Assembly (NCBI GenBank): GCA_030431775.1
Contig: JAUIHW010000013.1
Location: 22,190 to 86,189 of the forward strand
Length of the DNA stretch: 64,000 nt
Direction of reading: 5' to 3'
Source: Gammaproteobacteria bacterium
Lineage (GTDB): Bacteria; Pseudomonadota; Gammaproteobacteria; Pseudomonadales; JAUIET01
A model generated the notes under the pieces. That model was not told the DNA's origin and did no database searches. It saw only the letters and a program-made list of their open reading frames with translations. Of this stretch, positions 8,747 to 17,031 are shown piece after piece (within the stretch, counting starts at the first letter, position 1; every line of letters begins with the position of its first letter). The translations under genes and the position numbers were made by a program.

Positions 8747-9510
8747 CGTATGGCAAGCCTTGGGTATAGTGCGGCGAATCTATGGATTAATGTCATAGCC
8801 AGCCAGAAGATCAAAAGACTGCACACGCATATTATGAACAAGCTGAACCAGCTCGGACTTTCTCCGCGCAACAGAATTGCCCGATACTGGTCAATAAGAT
8901 TAGCCATTGGATTGAGCAGAAAGTACTCCTGATACCGTTTATCAATCATGTCGACAGTAAAAAACACTCCGGAGCAAAACATAAAAAAGCGTATCAATAG
9001 GCTGATTACGTATTGCAAATCGGGTAGAAATGGCAATAGCGCTGCGGCCAGTGAGGCCACCGACAAAATCAACAACAATTCGGTAATGAGCAGAGCTGGC
9101 AAAAAACTCCAACTGGATTGCAGCCCGGTGGCGAAGGCCAGAAATACCAATAGCAAACCAAATACAATTGCCTGCTTAATAGTATGAGTTAATACCACTG
9201 AAAGTGGGAACAGCGCTTTGTCAATGTTGACCTGGTTGATCAGTCCACTGGCCATAAATATACTTCCGCTGGCGGCAGACACTGCGTTTGCAAACCAGGT
9301 CCATACAACCACACCGACCAACAGGTTGTATATAAAACCAGGCCCTCCTCGCTGCAATAGAACTTCAAAAACAAAGTAGAACGCGATGATCAGAAAAGCT
9401 GGTTCAAGAACCCACCAGAGATAACTTAAATATGTCTGTTGTACTTCAGCCTTTAGCCTGGAAACGGCATGAAACCATAGCATGTCTAGCGTCAGGGGCT
9501 TACGAACCAC
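8743..9510 (-). CDS. ABC-2 type polysaccharide export permease
   Basis: A 255-residue integral membrane protein of the Wzm/KpsM/TagG type, with about six hydrophobic segments (for example PAFLIIAFYFVFEVLL, NLLVGVVVWTWFANAV, AIVFGLLLVFLAFATGL). It carries the YLSYLWWVLEPAFLI and FCSGVFFTVDMI blocks seen in this family. It forms the membrane channel for a lipid-linked glycan made in the cytoplasm, powered by the ATPase encoded immediately downstream with a 4-bp overlap. Starting at 9510 it lies 22 bp after a methyltransferase gene. The pair is the strongest evidence that this cluster makes an exported polymer. Confidence 0.92.
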   Translation of the reverse strand: MVRKPLTLDMLWFHAVSRLKAEVQQTYLSYLWWVLEPAFLIIAFYFVFEVLLQRGGPGFIYNLLVGVVVWTWFANAVSAASGSIFMASGLINQVNIDKALFPLSVVLTHTIKQAIVFGLLLVFLAFATGLQSSWSFLPALLITELLLILSVASLAAALLPFLPDLQYVISLLIRFFMFCSGVFFTVDMIDKRYQEYFLLNPMANLIDQYRAILLRGESPSWFSLFIICVCSLLIFWLAMTLIHRFAALYPRLAIR

Positions 9511-9532
9511 GGCTCACTTTCTCCAATTTTAT

Positions 9533-10324
9533 TCAGCCGGGTTTGTTGGCAGTTATTACTCGGGAGAACTTTTCCCAGTATACGCCGTACTCAGGCGTGT
9601 TCTCTGTATGAAACACAATATTAGAAAACCCGGCAGCGGTCAGCTCCCGCTCTAACCGAGTCTGATTAAATACTCTCATTTCAAGAGTACTGCCAGGCCC
9701 ACCATGAAACTTTGGTGAGTCAGCGATAGTCTTACGCCCATCTGCATGTTCAAGTTCCACTTCCCAGTCTCCCGAATCGACCTGATAGGAGCGGTAACCA
9801 ATGACATCCTCAGGATAGTGCTCAAAGGACTCGTCTCTGAACATGTAGGGTACCGTCAAAATGAGTGCGCCGCCAGGTTTAAGCACTTGCGCGGCACCCA
9901 CAAAAGCGTTCAAACTGGGCGGGTTCACGTGCTCAAAGACGTCAGAAGAGATTAGCAGATCAGCACTATTCCTATATTTTGGGCTGGGGGAACAAATATC
10001 AAGAAAAGGTTCCTCATGAAAAAAAGTATTAATGTAATCATAGGTTTTCTTGAGAGGCTTGGCATACACCGGACTATCAGATAGGCCAATAATTCGAATT
10101 GAACGGTTGACTGGATGATTGTTGAGTGGAATGACTTCGCCCAAAACTATCCGGGAAACATGCATGGCAATGGCTTGAAAGCGCCCATTAGCACCGCAAA
10201 ACGGATTTCTGCAATTTCTTATTTCGCGGGAGCCCGCTGCTATGTTCAAACTAAAGGATTTGCCGCAAACAGGGCAAATAGCGGGGACAATAGATCCATC
10301 TGCGTTATTATCAGAAATCAACAC
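9533..10324 (-). CDS. SAM-dependent methyltransferase with N-terminal Cys motif
   Basis: A 263-residue class I methyltransferase-like protein. Four cysteines (17, 20, 38 and 43) near the N-terminus resemble a small zinc ribbon. The catalytic part has LLISSDVFEHVNPP and AAQVLKPGGALILTVPYMF, the post-I and motif III region usual in sugar or lipid methyltransferases. Motif I is weak, so SAM binding rests on the downstream motifs. It is probably the first gene of the minus-strand operon that continues with the ABC exporter. A 175-bp gap separates it from a divergent sulfotransferase. By analogy with ABC-dependent O-antigens, methylation could modify or cap the chain. This gene belongs to the AT-richer stretch of the cluster. 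Confidence 0.75.
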   Translation of the reverse strand: MLISDNNADGSIVPAICPVCGKSFSLNIAAGSREIRNCRNPFCGANGRFQAIAMHVSRIVLGEVIPLNNHPVNRSIRIIGLSDSPVYAKPLKKTYDYINTFFHEEPFLDICSPSPKYRNSADLLISSDVFEHVNPPSLNAFVGAAQVLKPGGALILTVPYMFRDESFEHYPEDVIGYRSYQVDSGDWEVELEHADGRKTIADSPKFHGGPGSTLEMRVFNQTRLERELTAAGFSNIVFHTENTPEYGVYWEKFSRVITANKPG

Positions 10325-10499
10325 TCTTAACCAGCTGGTATTTTATCAACGTAATTCTTGCATTAAACAGGAGACCCGGCAAAAGTATTATTGGTGAATA
10401 TTTTGCGCAAAAAACATTCCGCGGTACTGTATAAATGAAGCAAGAAGCAGGTTCGCAAGGCTATAATCTGCGGCCTCGTTTAAAGTAAGCCACAAATCA

Positions 10500-11171
10500 A
10501 TGGCCATCATTAGCCACAGTCAGAACTTCATTTTCGTGCATGTTCCAAAAACTGGCGGCACATCGGTTAGTAACTATCTCTCCTCATATACGTCATACTG
10601 TGACCTTGAGCTTGGTGGCACGGAGTTTGGTGAATCTTTGCAGAAGGCCTACCGCAAACGCTTCCGACTTTACAAGCATGTACCTGCGAGTGGCATCAAA
10701 GCGGTGATCGATAGCGGCTTCTGGGAGAAATCCTTCAAGTTTGGGATCGTGCGCAACCCCTATCAAAGAGCAATTTCCACCTATCATTTCTTACGCAACT
10801 GGTCGGGTACGCCAGATCGAATTCGAAACAAACTTGATAAGGTCGAAAATTTTGAGCAATTCGTTCATTCCGGGATATGGGATGAACTTGACGGTCCAGA
10901 CAAAATGTTTAAAGCTCAATCTTTCTGGCTGTGTGAGGAAGAGCACTCAAAGGAACTTTTAGTTAATTACGTCGGCAAACTTGAGCATCTTCAGCCGCAT
11001 ATGGACTTTGTTACAGAGTCCATAGGCTTGCCACCAAACCCCAAATCTACTCTTAAGGCACTGAACCGCTCCAGCAGGAAGCGGGGGCCTCTTGAACTCT
11101 CGGATAAAACCAAAGAATTAATTGCGGAAAAATACCGAAGCGACTTCGAAACCTTCGACTACCCGCTTTAA
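10500..11171 (+). CDS. Sulfotransferase family 2 protein
   Basis: A 223-residue protein starting with the classic Sulfotransfer_2 signature HVPKTGGTS (residues 14-22), the PAPS 5'-phosphosulfate loop. FGIVRNPYQRAISTYHFL (about residues 80-97) is the 3'-phosphate-binding segment. This family includes carbohydrate and heparan-type sulfotransferases. It is unlike the GMHRSGTS type found at 647 and in the 1219-residue fusion, so the locus carries two different sulfotransferase lineages. No membrane segment is seen. The next gene, a methyltransferase, follows after 30 bp on the same strand. The region is AT-richer than the flanks, compatible with separate acquisition. Confidence 0.85.
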   Translation: MAIISHSQNFIFVHVPKTGGTSVSNYLSSYTSYCDLELGGTEFGESLQKAYRKRFRLYKHVPASGIKAVIDSGFWEKSFKFGIVRNPYQRAISTYHFLRNWSGTPDRIRNKLDKVENFEQFVHSGIWDELDGPDKMFKAQSFWLCEEEHSKELLVNYVGKLEHLQPHMDFVTESIGLPPNPKSTLKALNRSSRKRGPLELSDKTKELIAEKYRSDFETFDYPL

Positions 11172-11201
11172 CTGCGCTCGATCGCTGCACAAGAGGCAAA
11201 A

Positions 11202-12713
11202 ATGACTATATGTGAAACCGAGATTTTCGATAATTTCAGCGCTCAACTGGGCGAGATTGCCTGGCATACTTTTACCATCGACAAATCAGTTGACCAAGTC
11301 AGTCAGAACCATTTCAAGCAACTAAAACCCTACCTCAAGAAATATCGCCCTAAACGCTTCCTTGAACTTGCTTGCTATTTTCACTACACCGCGAACCTCA
11401 TTAACGGGCATTTTGCTACTGACACTTACCTATGCGATATTTCACCGCATTCGCTGGTCGGAGGAAAGAAAGCCAGCACTAACGCCGGCATCGCCGCCAA
11501 CTCAAAGTTAATTGCAAGCGATTTCCACGACATACCGTTTGAGGATGAATCATTCGATTTTGTTTATATATCATCAGCGGTTCACCACACGAGAACACCT
11601 GAGGTAGTACTGCAGGAATGCCTGCGCGTTCTGTGTGATGGCGGAATTCTATACATTAACAATGAGCCTTGTGAGAGAGAATTTGCTTTCCATAAGTTTC
11701 GCACAAACCGCCGCGCAAATTTTACAGATTTCGAGAAATACATAGACAGCCAGGGATTGTTGAGAACCATTACATCTTACCTATTTCAAGCCCGCCCTGA
11801 AGAACTCTTCGGCATGGTAGAGAACGACCAAATCAGTCTGGACACTTATTTAAGCTGCGTCTCGAGCCACAAATTGCTAGAGCTAAAGCTTGATTGGCGC
11901 ACTCATTTATCAGCATTGGATGAACTGATCCTTAATTCCGACCTGAGATTTTCGGAATTGGCGAACCTCATAAATTCCGAGTTGAACTCGCGCCTATCGA
12001 ACGCCATTATTAAGCGAAACGAAGAACTGATGGGGATGTCGCTTCCAACACCCGCGGAAATCGATTCAATGAGCCAACGGGTCGCGGAATCGATAACAAA
12101 ACTGCCAAGAAAAGGTCTAGAGCGAGACAAAGCCCTTACGCGCTTGTTTGGTGGGATACTGCAAATGACTGTTCGTAAAAACGGCAAATCCAGCAAACTT
12201 GCTGAGTTAAAACAATACAAAAAGCTGCCAATGGAAGACGACGTTCATATAAAGCCGCTGCGTGGAATGGGTTACGAAGTAATGATTGATCGCCCCTTGC
12301 TACCACATATCCCAAACAATGAGAGCGATAAGCTGGCGAAGATCTTTCCACCCACCGAATGGAGTACGCAAACCAGTGACCTTGGGACCCACGCGGCGTT
12401 AATCCCAAAATGTTCAGAGCCAAACATTCACTTGCTGGCACCAGCGAATAGTATTCTGCTGATTCGAATGTTTACGCCTTGCCCGAATGAAGCTTACAAA
12501 ATTGTTTTCCTTGCGAACGGCAGTCCTTTGGAGGAAATGGTTGTTGCGAATGCAGAAAGCCGATTGCTACGAAAACTACTTATCGATCCCTTAGACAAAA
12601 TCACTCTGCGCTTCGTAGATTTACAGAACAGTCAATTACCACAACCTAAGATGATTAGAATACCAGTGATGCAACTAATTCCCGTTCAACCAGGTAGTAC
12701 TTCTGAACCATAA
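11202..12713 (+). CDS. Class I SAM-dependent methyltransferase with long C-terminal extension
   Basis: A 503-residue protein. Residues 50-190 form a methyltransferase-11-like domain with FLELACYFHYTA at motif I (an atypical form lacking the usual GxGxG), CDISPHSL as the acidic post-I residue, DFHDIPFEDESFDFVYISSAVHH and ECLRVLCDGGILYINNEP. The remaining 300 residues match nothing I recognise. The segment from about residue 390 (SDLGTHAALIPKCSEPNIHLLAP) might be a beta-rich domain. It lies 30 bp after the sulfotransferase and probably modifies the same glycan. Alternative: a methyltransferase-fold protein without activity. Lower GC and different codon use from its neighbours hint at transfer. 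Confidence 0.7.
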   Translation: MTICETEIFDNFSAQLGEIAWHTFTIDKSVDQVSQNHFKQLKPYLKKYRPKRFLELACYFHYTANLINGHFATDTYLCDISPHSLVGGKKASTNAGIAANSKLIASDFHDIPFEDESFDFVYISSAVHHTRTPEVVLQECLRVLCDGGILYINNEPCEREFAFHKFRTNRRANFTDFEKYIDSQGLLRTITSYLFQARPEELFGMVENDQISLDTYLSCVSSHKLLELKLDWRTHLSALDELILNSDLRFSELANLINSELNSRLSNAIIKRNEELMGMSLPTPAEIDSMSQRVAESITKLPRKGLERDKALTRLFGGILQMTVRKNGKSSKLAELKQYKKLPMEDDVHIKPLRGMGYEVMIDRPLLPHIPNNESDKLAKIFPPTEWSTQTSDLGTHAALIPKCSEPNIHLLAPANSILLIRMFTPCPNEAYKIVFLANGSPLEEMVVANAESRLLRKLLIDPLDKITLRFVDLQNSQLPQPKMIRIPVMQLIPVQPGSTSEP

Positions 12714-12748
12714 AGCCCTGTTTATTGCAGCAATCGACGCCAGATAAC

Positions 12749-12767
12749 TTGAGATAATTTATCTCAA
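12749..12767. repeat. Perfect 8-bp inverted repeat between convergent genes
   Basis: TTGAGATA, a 3-bp loop, then TATCTCAA, lying between the ends of the methyltransferase (plus) and the deacetylase (minus). There is no long T-run, so it is only a possible bidirectional terminator. Confidence 0.4.
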
Positions 12768-12796
12768 CTATCGCTAAAGTGGATCTGACGGCCACT

Positions 12797-13711
12797 TCAA
12801 TACAGTTCTCGCAGCTCACTTAAGCCAACGAACTCAAAACCCTGCTCACGACACCAATGCAGCACCTTCACCATATCGTCGATAAAGCGCTGCGCTTCGG
12901 CCTCGTTCTGCGGGTAGGGAGTGGCGCAGGGAATGACCTCCATGGAATGAAACATCATGTTCAGATGGAGCACTTCCTGGTCGCTGAACGTTTGTAAATG
13001 CCACTCGGCTACCGCCTGCATTTGCTCGACCGAAGACATCCACGGTCGAAACCACCTTGGCATACGAAACCAGCGACGCTTCATGGTAACCGGTGCCTGC
13101 AGGAGCGCGCGTGCAGGGCCGGGCTTCGCGATGTTATCTGGCGCCGGGAAATAGGGCTGCAGTGGCGCTTTACGGAAGTCGACCTGGCCATTGGGCTCTT
13201 CCCAGCGAATAAAGGGAGTCACACTGCTGTCTACAAGATAGCCAAGCTTTTCCAGAGAATTGATCGAATGGTGATTTGCTCCGTAACGACCTGCACGAAA
13301 GCTGGTGGGTTTGTAGCCAAAGCAGTGTTCAAACAGCCTTGTCAGATTCTCCAGCTTGGCATACTCGATATCGGGCGGGTAGCTGCACTGGAAGTCCGGG
13401 CTGTCCACGCCCGCGTAATCGGTATATTTTTTGTTCGGCTCTATAAACGCGGCATGCAGATGAGTACCGTACTCGTAGGAACCCTGCAGTGCCCTCAAGG
13501 CGCCAACCGACGCCGGATCCTCCATCACCTCAACAGTCAACAGGTAAGTTGGAACCGCGCCTACCGATTCGAACGCGGGCTGCAAGCGGTTTGGCAGACC
13601 TTCCGTGATGGACTCAAAGGTGAGCGGGCTGGAGCGCACCCATGCTGGATCATGGTCACATTCAGTATCGATGGTGATGGTCACGACCACCTTTTCTGTT
13701 TTGTTAGCCAA
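12797..13711 (-). CDS. Polysaccharide deacetylase-like protein
   Basis: A 304-residue protein of the NodB/WalW-type carbohydrate esterase fold. TIDTECDHD (about residues 12-20) supplies the catalytic Asp and metal Asp. GTHLHAAF near residue 80 gives the metal-binding histidines, FRAGRYGAN is the Arg motif, and LNMMFHSMEVIP carries the late His. Such enzymes remove N- or O-acetyl groups from sugars. There is no signal peptide, so it would act in the cytoplasm, possibly on a glycan precursor. It sits alone on the minus strand between the methyltransferase and two GT4 genes and is divergent from the latter. The function is well supported at family level; the substrate is not. Confidence 0.8.
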   Translation of the reverse strand: MANKTEKVVVTITIDTECDHDPAWVRSSPLTFESITEGLPNRLQPAFESVGAVPTYLLTVEVMEDPASVGALRALQGSYEYGTHLHAAFIEPNKKYTDYAGVDSPDFQCSYPPDIEYAKLENLTRLFEHCFGYKPTSFRAGRYGANHHSINSLEKLGYLVDSSVTPFIRWEEPNGQVDFRKAPLQPYFPAPDNIAKPGPARALLQAPVTMKRRWFRMPRWFRPWMSSVEQMQAVAEWHLQTFSDQEVLHLNMMFHSMEVIPCATPYPQNEAEAQRFIDDMVKVLHWCREQGFEFVGLSELRELY

Positions 13712-13871
13712 TGCGTTTCAAACCCGACAGACGGCAGGAAAACCAAACTATAAGTCTAGCAGCAAACGGACGACCCGACGCCTGAGTGACCGGCCTTAAT
13801 CCGCAAGGACTGTGCTATTCTCAAGGAAAGCCCACACACCGACTACAGCCAGCAGAACTAAGGATTTGCCC

Positions 13872-14984
13872 GTGGAAAACAGCAAAACCCCGATTCTGCA
13901 GATTATTGACCACCTTGGCCCCGGCGGTGCACAGCGGCAGTTTGTTGAACTGGCGCTCGGCTTGCAGCAACGGGGCTACCCATTGCTGGTTTGCGCACTC
14001 GATGCGCACAAAACCGAGTTTGTTCAGCCCCTGAAATCAGCAGGTATCGAGGTAAAACTGATCGCACAGTCCGGCAAGCTGGACATCCAGGCCGCCAAGA
14101 TGCTTTATCAGAGCATTTGCCAATTCCGGCCCGCCATCGTGCAAACCTGGTTGTATACGGCGGATATGTACGGCCGCAGCATGGCTTACTGCTATAAGCG
14201 GCGAGCAAGAAGCGACCTAAAAATAATCAGCAGCATCCGCAGTGCAGAGACCGACAAGAAATCGCTGTATGTTTGGGTGGACCGGCTGTTACGCAAAATT
14301 ACCGACCAGTTTACAGTCAACGCAGCAATTCTGGGAGACAGCTTGCAGCAACGCGAGTGGGTAGCAAAGGAGAAGATCCGTACCATTTACAATGGAATTG
14401 ATTTTCGCTATTTCTCCGGCGGCGAGCTGCAGGGGTCGGCCAGGGAGTCCGGGCCTTACCGGATTATCTATATTGGCCGACTGAGCAGTGAAAAGCGACC
14501 TGAACTGTTCATCCAAGCGGCGGCACAATGCCTGAAGGCTCGAGAAGACCTGGAGTTTATAATGCTCGGCAGCGGCGAAGCGGCACCCTTTCAAGAACTC
14601 GCCGGACAGCTTGGCATTCAGAACAAGCTACATATGCACGGCTTCAGCGATGACATTGGCCCGCTGCTGCGGCAGATGGACATACTGGTTTCCTGCTCGG
14701 ATTACGAGGGCTGTTCCAACACCATCCTGGAAGCAATGGCTGCGGGTGTGCCCGTGGTTGCTACGGCCGTTGGCGGCAATCGCGAACTGGTCAGAGAAGA
14801 TGCTGGGTGGCTGGTCACGGCAAACTCTGCCCCGGCACTGGCGCAAGGCATTCTTGACGCCCTGAATCAACCGGGCAAACGCGATGCGGTTCGCCAACTG
14901 GCCTACCAACGAGTCAGCACAGAGTTTAGCAAAGCGCATATGGTTGAGCAGCATGAACAGCTGTACCGGCAACTGCTGGCATGA
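13872..14984 (+). CDS. Glycosyltransferase family 4
   Basis: A GT-B fold glycosyltransferase of 370 residues. It opens with ILQIIDHLGPGGAQRQFVELA, the usual N-terminal glycine loop. It continues with YIGRLSSEKRPELFIQAA and ends with SDYEGCSNTILEAMAAGVPVVAT, the donor-binding EX7E region. I chose GTG 13872 because AAGGA lies 7 bp upstream and the protein then begins at the first beta strand. An in-frame GTG at 13812 lacks a well-spaced ribosome site. The stop overlaps the next GT4 gene by 4 bp (ATGA). Cytoplasmic, using a nucleotide sugar; by context it builds the same or a second surface glycan. Confidence 0.88.
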   Translation: MENSKTPILQIIDHLGPGGAQRQFVELALGLQQRGYPLLVCALDAHKTEFVQPLKSAGIEVKLIAQSGKLDIQAAKMLYQSICQFRPAIVQTWLYTADMYGRSMAYCYKRRARSDLKIISSIRSAETDKKSLYVWVDRLLRKITDQFTVNAAILGDSLQQREWVAKEKIRTIYNGIDFRYFSGGELQGSARESGPYRIIYIGRLSSEKRPELFIQAAAQCLKAREDLEFIMLGSGEAAPFQELAGQLGIQNKLHMHGFSDDIGPLLRQMDILVSCSDYEGCSNTILEAMAAGVPVVATAVGGNRELVREDAGWLVTANSAPALAQGILDALNQPGKRDAVRQLAYQRVSTEFSKAHMVEQHEQLYRQLLA

Positions 14985-16084
14985 ATGTTCGCCCACTGGT
15001 TATTCACATGATCGATGAACTGCCGCCCAATGGTGCGGAGCGACTGATCGTGGATGTATTGGCGCGGCGATCCGACCAATTCGACTATCGTGTGCTTTGC
15101 CTGGTGCGCGGTGGGGAGCTGCAAAAAGATATTGAAGCGCTCGGTATACCCGTGGACATCATGGATAAACGTCTGGGCTTTGACTGGCGGCTGATCCCAA
15201 GGTTATTACGCTATCTAAAGCGGCATGATCCAGCGGTTGTACACACTCACCTGTTCACTGCCGATTTTTGGGGTCGGCTGGCGGCCTGGCTGGCTGGCGT
15301 ACCGGCCATCTTCTCAACCAGCCACAGCGAGAATAATTGGAAATCAGCGCTGCATCGCCTGCTGGATCGATGGATGGCCGCGGTATCTACCCGGGTCATT
15401 GCCTGTACGGACCGCGTGGAAACCGTTTTGATTGAACGAGATAGAATTCCAGCAAAGCGAATCTCAGTCATTGCCAATGGCATAGATTTGGAGCGCTTTG
15501 CCCCAGCCAATCGCTGCAACCTGGAAGCGGAATTCGGCATCTCTCCGGCTAGTTGCACGCTGGCGATTATCGGGCGTTTTCACCCGGTGAAAGGGCACCT
15601 GTATTTTCTCGGGGTGTTTGCTGAACTCCTGAAACAGGTGGATGCGCATCTGTTACTGGTTGGTGATGGCGAGTTACGCCCGGCCATTGAGCAAAAGATC
15701 ACAGAACTGAGACTGGATGACGCTGTCACACTCGCCGGCTTTCGCCGTGATGTACCGGCAATTCTTAATAGTCTGGACATTGTCGCACTGCCCTCGGAGC
15801 TGGAGGGCTTACCCATGGTTGTGCTGGAGGCCATGGCAAGAGGTAAAAGCGTAGTAGCCCATGACGTGGGTGGCATTGCTGATGTGATCAGCGACCAGAC
15901 ACTCGGCAGAGTCGTGGAACCAAACAATGCGGCACAGATGCTAGCGACGCTTATTGAGCTATGCTCCAGTTCGGAGACAAGAAGGAGCATCGGTGCTAAT
16001 GCCGAACGTCTTATTCGCGGCAAATTCAATGCCGCCAGCACCAGTGCCGCTTATGAAGCACTATACAAGGATGCGATCGGGTAA
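14981..16084 (+). CDS. Glycosyltransferase family 4
   Basis: A 367-residue GT-B glycosyltransferase. Seen are VIHMIDELPPNGAERLIVDV at the N-terminus, HTHLFTADFWGRLAAWLAGV, VIANGIDLERFAP, IIGRFHPVKGHLYFLGVF, and the donor-site block LPSELEGLPMVVLEAMARGKSVVAHDVGG with its two glutamates. It is translationally coupled to the preceding GT4 by an ATGA overlap, and the two probably add successive sugars. The gene ends 2 bp before the convergent hydrolase gene, with no visible terminator. It marks the right edge of the glycan block. Confidence 0.88.
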   Translation: MNVRPLVIHMIDELPPNGAERLIVDVLARRSDQFDYRVLCLVRGGELQKDIEALGIPVDIMDKRLGFDWRLIPRLLRYLKRHDPAVVHTHLFTADFWGRLAAWLAGVPAIFSTSHSENNWKSALHRLLDRWMAAVSTRVIACTDRVETVLIERDRIPAKRISVIANGIDLERFAPANRCNLEAEFGISPASCTLAIIGRFHPVKGHLYFLGVFAELLKQVDAHLLLVGDGELRPAIEQKITELRLDDAVTLAGFRRDVPAILNSLDIVALPSELEGLPMVVLEAMARGKSVVAHDVGGIADVISDQTLGRVVEPNNAAQMLATLIELCSSSETRRSIGANAERLIRGKFNAASTSAAYEALYKDAIG

Positions 16085-16086
16085 AT

Positions 16087-16995
16087 TTAGGCCCAGGCCT
16101 GTTGCACAAAGCTCACCACTTCGTCGGTGGCTGCCCTGGCTTCGGGTAGCACGGCAAGCAACGGAAATACATGTGGCATTTCAGGCCAGACCGTCAACTG
16201 AACTGACACACCTGCTTGTTTGGCTTTTTCAGCAGCAAGCAGGCTGCTGTCCAGAATCAGTTCGGTACTGCCCACGTGAAAAGCCAAAGGTGGTAAGCCG
16301 GTGAATTCATTATAATACGGCGATACCCGGACGTCGGCAGGGCTGTGCTTGCCCAGATAGAGCTGGCGCATCCAAAACAAGATCGGCAAATTAAACAGTG
16401 GGTCTTTGCCAGCGTTGTTGTAAATTGAATCGCCGGTGAAACAGGCATCGGTCACCGGTGACAACATCACTGCAGCCGCCGGTAATTGCAGACCTTTGTC
16501 GCGTGCCGACATCAGAGTCACCAGAGACAGATTGCCTCCGGCCGAGTCACCGGCAATCACGATATTATTTGCCTGATAACCGCGCTGCAATAACTCCTCA
16601 TAACAGGCAAGGCTATCCTCTGGCGCTGCCGGAAACGGGTGTTCCGGCGCAAGGCGGTAATCTGGCATAAAGGCGTCACACTGCAGGCGCTCACACAGCA
16701 GGCTAACGTACTCCGTATGCAGCGGGAGTGCCGCCTCGAAAAAGCCACCGCCGTGCAAATACAGCAGCACCTTGTCCGTGCGCATTGAACCGTATTCAAA
16801 CCGAGGCGCGGGCACGCCGCCGAGCGAGTCGTCTGCAATCCGCACTGCATCAGGAATTTTCGGCTTGATCCGGCCGAAGCGTTTAGCCGTTTGTGCGCGC
16901 AAATATTCGGGGGTTTTGCTGACATCAAAACGACGTCGCACCAAAAATCGCAAGGCCAAATTGACCAGGCGAGCACGCCAGGATGGCGAAGACAT
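16087..16995 (-). CDS. Alpha/beta hydrolase, hormone-sensitive lipase type
   Basis: An esterase of about 302 residues with the HSL-family oxyanion motif LHGGGFF and the nucleophile elbow GDSAGGN. A probable acid sits in GSTELILDSS and a His in MPHVFPLL. It would hydrolyse short or medium acyl esters. Start choice is uncertain: ATG 16995 is used, but a TTG at 17031 lies directly after the upstream stop and would add 12 residues. It is downstream of the FAD-linked oxidase on the same strand with almost no gap, so the two probably share a transcript. Similar esterases occur in steroid and terpenoid catabolic clusters, in line with the neighbours. Confidence 0.85.
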   Translation of the reverse strand: MSSPSWRARLVNLALRFLVRRRFDVSKTPEYLRAQTAKRFGRIKPKIPDAVRIADDSLGGVPAPRFEYGSMRTDKVLLYLHGGGFFEAALPLHTEYVSLLCERLQCDAFMPDYRLAPEHPFPAAPEDSLACYEELLQRGYQANNIVIAGDSAGGNLSLVTLMSARDKGLQLPAAAVMLSPVTDACFTGDSIYNNAGKDPLFNLPILFWMRQLYLGKHSPADVRVSPYYNEFTGLPPLAFHVGSTELILDSSLLAAEKAKQAGVSVQLTVWPEMPHVFPLLAVLPEARAATDEVVSFVQQAWA

Positions 16996-17031
16996 TTCTT
17001 TTGACAAGTTTTTATCTCGCTGTTGAGACAA

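Noticed and set aside
12998..13753. A 251-codon frame antisense to the polysaccharide deacetylase
   Set aside because: The deacetylase motifs are complete on the minus strand; this frame has no ribosome site or motifs.
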